Shown here: one piece after another, positions 12,076 through 27,805 of the stretch
Position numbering within the stretch: position 1 is the stretch's first letter
How the letters are laid out: each line of letters starts with the position of its first letter
Assembly (NCBI GenBank): GCA_905250075.1
Contig: CAJNOP010000180.1
Coordinates: 153,643-217,642, forward strand
DNA length: 64,000 bases
Direction: 5' to 3'
Origin: Rotaria sp. Silwood1
Lineage: Eukaryota > Rotifera > Eurotatoria > Philodinida > Philodinidae
Notes under the pieces: generated by a model
Told to the model about the DNA's origin: nothing
Seen by the model: only the letters and a program-made list of their open reading frames with translations
Databases searched by the model: none
Translations under genes and position numbers: made by a program

Positions 12076-12188
12076 GGGTGTAGGGGGTGCGTGTGGGTGG
12101 GTGTCAATGTCAGTGTGCGTTTGAATGCGATGAATACCAACACCCACACCCACATCCACATCCACACCCACCTATACCCACACTCACA
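12076..12188. repeat. Telomere-like foldback block, interrupted by a hAT insertion
   Basis: The G-arm (agggtgtagggggtgcgtgtgggtgg), a turn (tgcgatgaataccaa) and a C-arm of CACCCACACCCACATCCACA are followed directly by the hAT element at 12189. The repeat-like octamer CACTCACA reappears at the far side of the insertion (14502-14509). Confidence 0.85.
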
Positions 12189-12704
12189 CAGGGGTGCAGA
12201 ATCTACCCGTGTGCGTCGACGGTCGTCGGGGGAAATTTTTCAAATTTTTTAGTAGCTGGGGAAATTTTCGAAGGTTTAGTAGTGGGATTTGAGAAAAATT
12301 TTTGATATTTTCCCTTGTAGGGAAATTTTCGAAATGAGTCTTGGTTTACCTGTATATATTAGTAAAGTCATGTAATGGTCGTTTTTTTTCTTCTCATTAA
12401 ACTTTCGAAAGAGCGATTATCTATTTTCATAAACACAATTAATGTAAGTGTTATTAAAAGGAAAATGGCTGTTATGCGATAATCTAATTATACATGTAAA
12501 ACAATCGATCAATGCCCTTCACAAATTAGTTAATCGCGTCACATTTTCATAAAATTGTTTATTGTTCAATCAGTAGTATCGATTGAATGCTTTTTTGTCT
12601 TTGTCTGTGTTCTCAAAAATCAGTTTGAGTACGATATGAACCTACTTCACTTAAAAAAAAAAGTAATTTGAATAACAATATATCCAAGTAAACAACAGGT
12701 GTCA

Positions 12705-14325
12705 TGCTTTTATTGTGAATAGGTCGGACGAAAAGATAAAGCAAGAAACCATTGGAAAAAATATCATCCTGAAGAAAGATTTAAGTTGAAGATTTCAGAA
12801 AACGGTAATCATGTTTTTGGTCGAAAAATTTTTGTCGAAAGGCACTTGGTCGAAAAATTATTGCCGAAAAATTTTCGTCGACATGACACTTCGTCGACAC
12901 GGCACTTCGTCGACAAGCATTTCGTCGAAAAATTTTTGTCGACACAACACTTCGTCGACAACGCACTTCATCAATAAACTCAGATAGATATCTGTTTTTC
13001 GTCGAAAGTCTTTTCTTGGTCATAGAAAGCACTCCAAATATGAAGGTGAGGACAAGGAGCACTTCAAATGTGAGGCAAAGGTCATACAGGGTACTTCAAA
13101 CGTGAAGGTGAGGGCAAGAACCAGGTGAGAGCACTGGAAACCAGAGTGTGGAAGAAAATTCGCGGACCTCTTAACAGTTCTGTAGAAGAATTGATGGGTC
13201 CGTAACAGTCTCGAAGGGCTGCGAACCTTTCTTTGAAGTGCTTTTCGACGAAAAACATGTAATTCTATTCAACGGTACCCTGAAATTCTTCCATCGTCAC
13301 CAAAGGAAGAAGGTTAATTACGAGATACTTTTAAACTTGTCTCCTGGCGGTGAGATAAATAAGAAGAAAATAATTCACTTGCGACGAAACGCTTTTCTAC
13401 AAAAAAATTTCGACAAAAATTTTTCGAGAAAGTTACTTCGACGAAAATTCTATCGACGAAAGTGTCATTCGACAAACAACATAGCATTCTCAGAAAATAA
13501 CTTGACCAAATGCCATGTTCGAAAAGAAGTAACTGAAGAATCCACAACAACTCTCAATGATGATGACAATACTGATATATATGAAGAGCAACAACAAGCA
13601 AATGTCATTTTGTTGCCTTCATGTCTACAAACCTCAACATCAACAGTATCAACAATGAATAATGCCACACTGCTGTCAACAACAACTCTAGATACTCCAT
13701 CGGTTCCAAGTGCAACATTAAATATAAATACATCATCAGGACCCACAGAACATTTATAATTAGTGAATTCTATGCAAGATCAGTTGACATTCACGGCACA
13801 ACAACTTACGAAAATTAGTAATACAATTGAAAATATTCAATTAAAAAAAAATAATAAAGCATCATCATCACCTTCACAAGAAGATGAGATCGAACAACTA
13901 TTTGAGAACATTACATGTTCAAATGATTTCTTTAAATTGAAATATTTAGAAATAAATTATCAATTAGATATGATCACATGTATTCCTAGCTGCGCATGGA
14001 AGAAACAAGCACCAAAACGTTTATTAAGTTCAATAAAATCTTCATTTGGTATGTTTCAACATATTGAACACAAGACAGGTCAATCTCAATCACAAAAATT
14101 TCGAAGTTTAAAAACAAGTATACAATTACATTTTTTAAACAAATTACATGTATGGGAGTTCACTCAATGATTATTTTAGTCATACAAAACATAAACAATG
14201 GTTATTTTACAAAAAAAGTGAACAATATCAAGTTTGGAAATTTGTTTCTCCTGGCTCAGTTGTTTTAAATCGTTTACGAAAAGTAAAATTAGCAAGATCA
14301 CGTGAACCAAACGATATTGAATAAT
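12705..14325 (+). pseudogene. BED-type zinc-finger gene carried by the hAT element, broken
   Basis: Near 12705 the frame reads CFYCE, an in-frame TAG, then VGRKDKARNHWKKYHPEER: two Cys and two His spaced as in BED-type zinc fingers, which bind DNA. After a nested foldback (about 12815-13530) a Thr/Ser-rich segment continues (to 13757), a stop follows, then 13763-14170 encodes MNSMQDQLTFTAQQLTKISN (helical) and DEIEQLFENITC. After a frame change near 14160 the protein ends SPGSVVLNRLRKVKLAR...PNDIE with a stop at about 14325. I do not recognise the C-terminal part, and it lacks the hAT catalytic DDE region. The gene is disrupted by at least two stops and one frameshift. Confidence 0.55.
12815..13530. 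repeat. Nested foldback with TTCGTCGACA-type subrepeats
   Basis: The left arm (12820-12985) is a degenerate tandem array of motifs such as CACTTCGTCGACA and GTCGAAAAATTTTTGTCGA. The right arm (about 13380-13530) carries the same motifs inverted (CGACAAAAATTTTTCGA, ACCAAATGCC against GGCACTTGGT). It splits the BED finger from the rest of its gene. The middle (13020-13230) has three to four degenerate GCACTTCAAAYGTGAAGGTGAGG-like repeats. Confidence 0.6.
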
Positions 14326-14988
14326 AGTATTGGTTTCTTAATGTGAATTTGCAATGTGTTAAATAGTAGTAGCTTTTTGGAATAAATATTTTAATCCAGA
14401 AAAGTCAGTATTTAATTGACTCTCATACGTGGGGAAATTTTTCGAAAAAATTTTGTCGTCGGGGGAAATTTTTAATTTTACCGGCGGATTCTGCACCCCT
14501 GCACTCACAATTCTTTTACCCTTTTTATTTGTTATAACAATTTTAAATATTATGCATGGAGGTCAATCTGTAGAGAAAGCTTTGTCTTGGAAAAAATGAA
14601 TCAACGATGATTAATGTGTACATGTCATCGTGTTCGCTAATGAAGAACATTTAAATGTAAACTGAGGAATAACGATTTGTACATTTAAATCGGTCAGCGT
14701 ATCGTTCTCGAAATTGGTTTTTTCTTCTATTCTTTGTTTTTTCACTCTATTAATAAAGCTGCATTTAAAATAGTCTTGCATTAGTTGTCGATTACAAGCA
14801 GAAAAAAAGAAGAAAATATTCAATTCAAAGTGAAAATTCTCCAGTTTTCAGATTTCGAGAAACGTAAGTCATATACTTACTAGGTAATATTATATTTTTA
14901 TCAACTCTCACTAATTCTATTTTGGATATATATTGCAAAAAAAATCATACATGAGCCTACGAAGAATGACGTTTCTTAATTTCTGATT

Positions 14989-15177
14989 GTGACCTTTTTT
15001 CTGTGTAATTTACTTAAACAAATGCTCGACACAGAATCCCGAATATCGATTCCAGTATCAATTGGTACTCTAACCGAACATTCAAACGCATTGCATCATG
15101 CGGAAACGTTAGTTACAATAGGTGATGGCCAGCTAACGGTCACCCTCACATTCGAAGGTTTGAAATTACAAAAGTGA
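14989..15177 (+). other. Possible exon of unknown gene
   Basis: An open stretch contains DTESRISIPVSIGTLTEHSN and TIGDGQLTVTLTFEGLKLQK before a stop. The composition looks coding, and it lies about 0.9 kb before the Gln-stop-interrupted frame at 16093. I cannot show that the two belong together and I do not recognise a family. Confidence 0.25.
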
Positions 15178-15526
15178 AAGAAAACTGTCTCTGCAATCGA
15201 AAGTACACTATTGACGGATTAACAACCGCATTGCAAGCTATGAGATACATTAGTTATGAGTGATATAATCCTCATTTTTTTTCATTATATATATAAAAAA
15301 TAAATTTATTGACTCATTTCAAAATAAAGTATGATTTTGAATCGTGTTAAATTACATTTTTTGTCGAAATGATGATCAGCAATTTTAATGTGCATTTGTT
15401 GTGAGAATAAAACTTGATTACTGGAACGATAGGACTATCTTTGTACTACTCGAAAATTAGGAAAAAGATATATTTTTATTATGGTAATTTAAAAATTTCA
15501 GGTCCTCAAACCTTCCACTTTGAAAC

Positions 15527-15918
15527 ATGAAATTCCGTAACGATTGAAATTCCGTAACGAACAGTATTTTTAGCTTTTTTATTCTATGCAATCATAGTTG
15601 TTAGCAGATAACGTGATATTATGATAGCTTGTGGAGAACTGAATAACTTATACGTAAAACAGTTATGTATATGTCACTTCGAGTCATAGTAAAATGCTCA
15701 ACTCTCACATCACCCTCAAAAAAGATTCCATTTTTTGAAATTCCGTAACGGTCACTATTCTTGGAATAACTTAGCTCTGGCTAAGGAAAAAGCCGATGAA
15801 ATTTTTACTAGTAATAGAACTTAATAGTCTCTGTCTATGATAAAAACTTCAAAGAGTTAGCTTTTACTACTGAGGAGATATAGGTATTACAATGTAAAAA
15901 AATGAAATTCCGTAACAT
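15527..15918. repeat. Dispersed 14-bp motif TGAAATTCCGTAAC, four copies
   Basis: The motif occurs near 15528, 15545, 15738 and 15903, always in the same orientation, within 0.4 kb of otherwise unremarkable AT-rich sequence. The function is unknown. Confidence 0.7.
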
Positions 15919-16092
15919 TTGGCCATACCCAATACCACTTATGTATTATATTACTCTAAATTCGGTTTACTATGAAAAATTATATCGATCTCTTCATACG
16001 TGTGGTACCAGTACTGATGATTCAATGAGTATACGAAAAGAGTTTTTATGGTAACAACATATATGTTTATTTTTTTTTTTGCTTCATTTCAG

Positions 16093-16898
16093 GCTATACA
16101 AATGTAAAATGTCAAACTGACCCAATATCATCTACTGTTGTTACTACAGAAACGTTTGACGAAATTAATCTTGCTTCACCATCACCATCACCAGTAGATT
16201 CTGATATAGAAGATAAAAATGTTTAAAAAGATACGGACAAATCAACAGCCAAGGCTAAAACGAGCAAAACTGAAAATTTCGTGAATTCATCAGCAACGAA
16301 TATGTCACCGTGTCTTAATAAAAGCTCATCAACAAGTTCAAAATCATACGATAATGAAATGAATTTTAATTAATATGTTAGAATTCAAAGACTAACTAGC
16401 GATGAGATCTGTAAAACGTGTTATCGTTTAGATGAATTACCAAAAATTCCATTTAAAACTTACATGGAAAAATAAAAACAACCAGAAAGAAACGACCAAT
16501 TCAAAAAGAACGACATCAAAAGTCCAATTTTAACAAGTCATCTGTTAGATAATACTCGCCGTAAATCTAATACTGAACAAGTGACGAATACTATATCATC
16601 ACCGGCATCAACATCAACGCTATCGGCATTATTGAGTTCATCAAAAAATTCATCAAAACGTTAACGAAGTTCACTGACTTCACCTGAAAAAGCAGCAAAT
16701 AAAACAAATAACGATCGACAAGAATTATTTAAAGCTTTGTCACGTACATTTGAAACATTAGATGATACTGATCCAGCATTAGAGAAAATTGAAAGTCATG
16801 ATGACCTAAGAGATTGGTGTCTAACAAAATTAATACGTACAATGGAACAACATCCAGCAAGAACCAATGAAAAACAAGCTAATAGTCGTCACTTATGA
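16093..16898 (+). pseudogene. Unknown Ser/Thr-rich protein exon, open except for four TAA codons
   Basis: A good 3' splice site (T-rich tract then TTTCAG) precedes 16093. From there one frame runs to a TGA at 16896-16898, interrupted only by TAA at 16224, 16371, 16473 and 16662. Each could come from CAA (Gln) by a single C-to-T change. The encoded text is coding-like: a Ser-rich stretch (INLASPSPSPVDSDIED), ICKTCYRLDELPKIPF, a low-complexity Ser/Ala region and a conserved-looking end (DDLRDWCLTKLIRTMEQHP). I do not recognise the family. It is most likely a recently silenced gene or a carried cargo gene. A stop-codon reassignment is not supported, because neighbouring intact genes use TAA as true ends. 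Confidence 0.5.
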
Positions 16899-17403
16899 AT
16901 ACATAAACTCTTACGTAGATTTTCTTGCATGTTTGTCTTAGTTTTGCTGTTGCTGTGGCTCTGACACAACAATATTTCTTTTTGTAGTGGTAGTACTAGT
17001 AGTAGCACTTTTTTTATTCAAGCATTGTCTATTATATTCTTGTGAATTATTTCACTTTTTATGGCTATCAAAATGTTTCGATTGTCTGTTCAAAAATTGA
17101 AAAGATTATCCAACAAAAAAATAGATAGTGAAAAGAGAACGAAAAATAAACTTTCTTTATTTTAAACAGATTTGACCGATATGTCATTTGAGAAAAAAAC
17201 AGAACTTGCTTAATACAGATATCTTGATAGAGCATAATGAACTTTTGTCTTTTGAAATAGTACAGAAATTTAAAGAGTTGAATATGTTTTATCACTTAAT
17301 TCCCGATTATTTTCAATAAATTTCTTATTTTTCAGATACATTTATCATTCATATATTCATTGAAAACTCACCAACGGCTCAACCAGAAAAAGAATTTATC
17401 TTG

Positions 17404-17464
17404 AGGGTGGGTGTGGGAGTAATTGACGATGATTAACCAACACCCACACCCACCACACCCACAG
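17404..17464. repeat. Telomere-like foldback block
   Basis: G-arm GGGTGGGTGTGGGAG, turn (taattgacgatgattaacc), then C-arm AACACCCACACCCACC with CACACCCACAG. Confidence 0.85.
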
Positions 17465-17469
17465 CCTTT

Positions 17470-18866
17470 ATTTACGAACAGGTCTTCTTGTTTATAAGGC
17501 ATATTTCTATTGACTAATCTTAATTGTTTGTAGGGCTATCCCAACTTACTTTTTGGGATCTAAAGTTTCGTGATATTTTTTTTCTACGTCCTATCTTATG
17601 TAAGTATGATATATTTTGTAAGATCAATCTAAATGCATCTCAATATAGATCAGTTTATTGTTAAAATTTTTTCAGTCGATTTCTTTGGTAAACAATTTTT
17701 TATTAAACTCCAGTCTTTTGATTAGTATGTCAATGATATCGGTCAAGGCTATCTTATCGGTCCATTCCGAATATAGGAGTGTGGGTGCGAGTGAATTGAC
17801 ATGGAAGCCCTCGTCCTTCACTAACACAGACAATTACCCACCCACATCTACATTCCACACCCACATCAGCGCTCTATGAATAAATATTTGGGATCCAGAT
17901 GCTGTGCATGCATAATTTCACCTGATAGAAAGATGATTCGGACCATTCACTGTTAATAACAAAACACGATTTCATCCAAGTTTTGCCCCAGAACTCAATC
18001 GAATAGCCGAATGGAAGTCATTTAAGAAAAAAAACCTGCAAAACGGTTACGGCATGAGATGGATGTCGGTGCCAGTGAAGAGGTAACTTATACCAAAATC
18101 CACACCCACACAGAGTATTGAAACAAAACTAATAGTCAATAAATTGTTCTTGCCTCAAGAGAAAGCTTCAGTTACAGAAATAGATGATGTAATTGCGCAT
18201 AGCCAACCGTCCTCTCCATATTTTTCTGACAGAACGAAAAAAGCAAACTCGTATTGTAATGACGATTTTTCTTACTATGGTTTATACATCATACGATTAA
18301 TCTTAGAACGGAGAACAGGGCGGCTCGTTTTACTTTTTCTTCCTATGAAAGAGTAAGGTTATGCAGTCGTTTTTTCGAAGTGAATTATAAATACTGACCA
18401 AATACGGATGTTTCCTTTAAGAAATGCTCACAATATGAAAAAAACTATAATATTGCTAGAAACTATTGACGCATAATGAAAAATGGTCATATGAAAACTA
18501 TTAAATGATTGTTGAAATGATGGAGAAGATTTGATCCATACATTTTGCAATCGATGAAAAAAAATCAATCTTTGACTGCTTCGTATCAATTAACAACAGT
18601 ACTCTGACATACCGAAAATACAGATTTATTCATCGAATAGTGATAAAATATCCATACACGTCATGTGTACTATTTTTTTCATTGACAATATGGAGAAAAG
18701 AAAAGAGAAGGGCTTCTCTTATCAGTATTGATTTCTTACCTAAAAATGAATCAGAGAACGAAAGGATTAATCAAGACCGTGTGAAACTGCGCACAGACTG
18801 CTTATTTATACGTTTTACGAACATAATATACCAATATTCCTCTTACTTGTACAACTGAACTACAAT
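17470..18866. other. Intergenic with two weak telomere-like blocks
   Basis: Weak foldback blocks lie at 17775-17866 (GGAGTGTGGGTGCGAG ... CCACACCCACATC) and near 18065-18114 (a C-arm CCACACCCACAC with little G-arm). The rest shows no supported gene. The last part is presumably the PFKFB promoter, but no motif is clear. Confidence 0.5.
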
Positions 18867-24264
<5,398 letters not shown>

Positions 24265-24403
24265 CAACCATAAACACCTAACTGAAGATATTTGTCAACA
24301 AACTTTTCCATTTTTCACTATACGCATCCGACTATGTAGCTTGTATTTCTTATTTTATTTCTTCAAGTTTTCTTATGATTTCCTATCTTAGCGGTGTAGT
24401 CCT

Positions 24404-24714
24404 GGGTGTGAGTGTGGATGTGGATGTGGGTGTGTGTGTGGGTATGGGTGTCGATCTGGGTGTGGATGGATGGAGCGTTCGTGTGGGATATTGGGGTGTG
24501 GCTATGGATGTGAGGTGGGTATGTGTGTGGGTGCGCTGTGGGTGTGCATGTGGGTAGGCTGTGGGTGGGCTGTGAGTATGAATGTGAGTGTGGGTAGGTG
24601 TGAATGTTGGTCTTTTGTCGTCCTACACCCAAACGTACACACACATCCACACCTACAACCACACTCACACACACCCCACCACCACCCCCACACCCACCCA
24701 TACCCACACCCACA
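24404..24714. repeat. Large telomere-like palindrome
   Basis: The G-arm at 24404-24605 contains GTGTGGATGTGGATGTGGGTG and many GTGTGGG variants. The turn is near 24606-24624 and the C-arm at 24625-24714 has CACACCCACC and CCCACACCCACAT. It starts 140 bp after the PFKFB stop codon. A purine-rich stretch (GAGGGGTGGGAGG, GAGAGAGCGCGGG) follows at 24780-24870. Confidence 0.9.
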
Positions 24715-25084
24715 TAAAAAGAAAAAATTCTGAACAGAAAAAAGGTAATCGGAGTAAAATTTTATATAGATTTTAGAGTGCGCTTGCGGGGAGGGGTGGG
24801 AGGAATGTACGAGTAAGAGTGAGGGGAGACCGATGGGAGAGAGAGCGCGGGCGAGGGTGAGGTGAGAGTTAAAGCAATTTAGGAAGCGTATTCTATTATG
24901 TTATACTTGTGTTTATATTTTAGCTGATAAAATTTATCCTCATTACCTAAAAAAGGTACTCGGACTTTTGTTGAAAAAAATGGATGCTAATGCTATTAGC
25001 ACTGAAATTCCATATAAACTCTTCATTTTATTTTACTTGAACATTATTTTGTTTTTGTTTTTCGAAAAGTGATCAATTGAGAAA

Positions 25085-25352
25085 TGGTACAGATGGTCGA
25101 TCAATATGAGGAAAAGATTTTGAAGATGAATGTCATCCCCAATTAAAACATGATCACCCAAATACATTGTCCATGGGAAATGCTGGGCCAAATACAAATG
25201 GAAATCATTTTTTTATAACTGTTATTCCATGTTCAGGGCTTGATAACAAACATACCATTTTTGGAAGAGTTTCAAAAGGAATGGATGTTATTGAAAAAAT
25301 TTCTAAAGCAAAAGCAGATCGACTTGACAAACCTTTAGATGATATTTTATAA
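25085..25352 (+). pseudogene. Cyclophilin (peptidyl-prolyl isomerase) C-terminal fragment, PPWD1-like
   Basis: The frame reads RNGTDGRSI, a TGA where cyclophilins of the PPWD1 type have Trp, then [38 protein letters not shown] and [21 protein letters not shown]. These are the classical C-terminal half motifs of cyclophilins (GPNTNGSQFFIT, LDNKHTVFG). The order and the spelling of the FEDE segment resemble the cyclophilin domain of PPWD1, a spliceosome-associated WD-repeat protein. The N-terminal half of the domain and any WD repeats are missing, and an in-frame stop is present. A telomere-like block lies about 370 bp upstream. This is a 5'-truncated pseudogene copy. Confidence 0.75.
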
Positions 25353-25439
25353 TTATTTCAATATCTATTAAATAAATGAGATATTATTCTCTCGCCATTA
25401 TAAAACAAGATTATCTATATGTGTATCTAATAAATGCTG

Positions 25440-26010
25440 ACCATACGACAAGGGGAAAACGGCGGATTTCGGATTTCCGGATTCTCGGGATTCCCATTAA
25501 TTCGCGGAATTTTTATAACCACAAATGACATTCCCGAAATTCATATTTAACCTCTATGATCCTCACTCTCGTCCTGAACATCTCATAGAACTCAGTGTCA
25601 ATGCTTCATTGCTTTATCAGATGGTTAGAAAAACTGTGTTAAACTATTGAGGACAATCATTTCCAAGGCGAACCTTTTTTTCGTATGCTTGACCTGTGCA
25701 GATGTCCAGGTTTGTCTATAGCATACAAGGGAAAATGACGTACGCCGGTACTCCACAGTATCCATGTACTCTGGCTGGACTCCCTGGATTTTCAGAGTAT
25801 AGGGAGTTCAATGGAGTCGAATCGGAATGCATGAACTTCATGGACTCTCATAGTAATCTGGAGTTGATGGAGTCCATAGAATACAGTGAGAGTACTAGAA
25901 GTCTAGGATGTACGGAAATACTGAAGTACATCATGTTTCCCTTGATTTTATATTACACTCGATGTACTCCATGGTACTTCAGGTACTCCGACTTTACTAC
26001 GTGTACTCCA
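25440..26010. repeat. Degenerate GTACTCC-rich inverted repeats
   Basis: 25465-25510 carries short repeats of GGATTTCGGATTTCCGGATT type. From about 25736 to 26010 the words GTACTCC, GGAGTCCAT and ATGTACTC recur in both orientations about every 30-50 bp. Long open frames here (25696-26154) look like by-products of the repeat. Confidence 0.4.
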
Positions 26011-26019
26011 GGAATACGG

Positions 26020-27800
26020 ATGTACTTCATTTTCATTTTGATAGCACATCACTTTCTTGTTCAAGAATTTCAAGAAAGTCACGCGTATGGAAGAATAACT
26101 TTCATTAAAACTGTGATTAAAAGCAGTAGATATATTTTCATAAGCCGAATTTAATTATTTTCAGTTGAAAAATATTCGATCTGGAAAGTGATTGACACTC
26201 GAAACTACCCTTTCTTATATAGAACTTTTTTCTTATGCGCATGAAATGCGCAGTCCTCAAGATGTGTCCATAGCGCATGACGTTCTTGCTCCAGATGCTC
26301 ATGTGTTTTATGCGCATTGCCCAAAATAGTTCGTCAGAGTTGTCTATTTTGCAAAATTCTATACAAGTAACCTAATTAGATTAGTATCAAGTCCATTTTG
26401 ACAACACGATAATTTACTTTCTAATTTTTATGGGAAAATGTCCGAGGTAGAATAACAAACAGCAGCAAGGAACAAGATAACTTAATGAGTAATATAAGAA
26501 ATATGTAGAATCAAATGAATCTAGGGCATCCTATGTGTAACCTTTTATTCATTCAGTAATCTGACAATTGAACATGCTTAAATCAATAAGATAGCAGTAC
26601 AGCTTTTCTGTCTACTAAAAGACAAGAGACTCTCTATCTATGACTATATTGTTTTTGGCATCAATCTCGACACAAGAGAAAAAGTTTGAAATTGAAGGAG
26701 AAATTGGCTTGGAAACTCTTATTACATGAAACCGAGATTTATTGCTAGTTGGCAAAGAAGACAATTATGAATTTTGTCCTAGGATAAGCTATATTTCTCT
26801 GATTTGGATAAAAAAGCAACATAAGATTTGGAGTGCTTGCTTGACTCTTGACTCAATGATTTGTAACGATTTTCGTCAGATTAGACAATGCGGATTTTTT
26901 TTCACACTAGACTCTTACAAATGATCTACTTTGTTTCATGACAAATTCTCTTGTTTTCTTCCAAGCAAAATTGACATCAAATCTGGAAAGAAGATTATAT
27001 GCTAGATTGTAAAGTTGAAAAACAGTCTTCTTAAAATGATCATAAAGGAGAAGGACATGAGATAATTTTGAAGCTGATTGTTTCGAAGCCGTCTTTTTCT
27101 TGTCTTTTTGTGACACTTTTGAAATCTTTAATGAAAAGTTCAACTCACTGAGTTTGAATGGGAGACAAGATAGAATCTCCATGTACTGGACCGCCTGAAC
27201 TCTGCTCGAATATTCAAGATCCTCATCAAGTTTCACACTTCTATTCGTTTTGTTTTCTAGCTGTCTGCCTTTTTCTCGAAGATCGAATCGGTACCTTCAG
27301 GCTTTCCTTGAATTGTAAAGATCGAGTGATATTTATTCTTTCACAGATTAAAAATTAGCCTAGCCATGACTAAGTCTAGATAAATTTTCTCATAAGATAT
27401 GCATCAATACTAGAGACACAAAACAGCTCTTCTGTTTCATGTTTCTTTGTCCATGAAAGGGCAGCAAAAACCAGAGTAACATCGATTAGAACTAACCTGT
27501 TACGTTTCCTCATTGATCATGTCTATTTTATTAAATGAGTCGTATACTGAACTAATATAAGCTAATCGGCTAATGTATCGTTCGTGTCATTTGGTAAAAA
27601 GTCGATAGATTAGTCACCTATGTTATCTTTTTATATTGATATTAACGGGTAGATCATTATTGATCAGTGTAGGAAGAATAGTGTTGACTGCGAAACGACG
27701 ACTTACTAAGTATTAGATAAAATGAAAAGTTCTCAAGTTCTTATTCGGAGCTAGGCCCTTGGTTCAATTGTAACGGTATATTTGATGTCGAATTTAAACT
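26020..27800. other. Intergenic, nothing firm
   Basis: Short frames are present on both strands, including a 109-codon minus frame (26907-27236), but none has a recognisable motif. The first exon of the downstream TIR gene may lie in its right part. Confidence 0.45.
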
Positions 27801-27805
27801 TGTAG

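Larger units (their letters stand above)
12189..14501 (+). mobile_element. hAT-type DNA transposon, 2313 bp, with TIRs and 8-bp TSD
   Basis: The left end CAGGGGTGCAGAATC (12189-12203) is the exact reverse complement of the right end (14487-14501). The octamer CACTCACA flanks both sides (12181-12188 and 14502-14509). An 8-bp duplication and CAGGGGTG-type ends are typical of hAT elements. Subterminal GTCGGGGGAAATTTTT motifs also mirror each other. No transposase catalytic domain is visible inside, so it is probably non-autonomous. It carries a broken BED-type zinc-finger gene and a nested foldback. Confidence 0.9.

Noticed and set aside
16093..16898. Non-standard genetic code (TAA = Gln)
   Set aside because: The MLK-adjacent FBXO47-like gene, PFKFB and IVD all end with TAA as a true stop and have none inside, so reassignment is not supported.
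25696..26154. 152-codon plus frame
   Set aside because: It covers the degenerate GTACTCC repeats and its composition follows them. No domain is recognisable.
26907..27236. 109-codon minus frame
   Set aside because: No motif, no splice partners and no neighbours on the strand. Probably chance.
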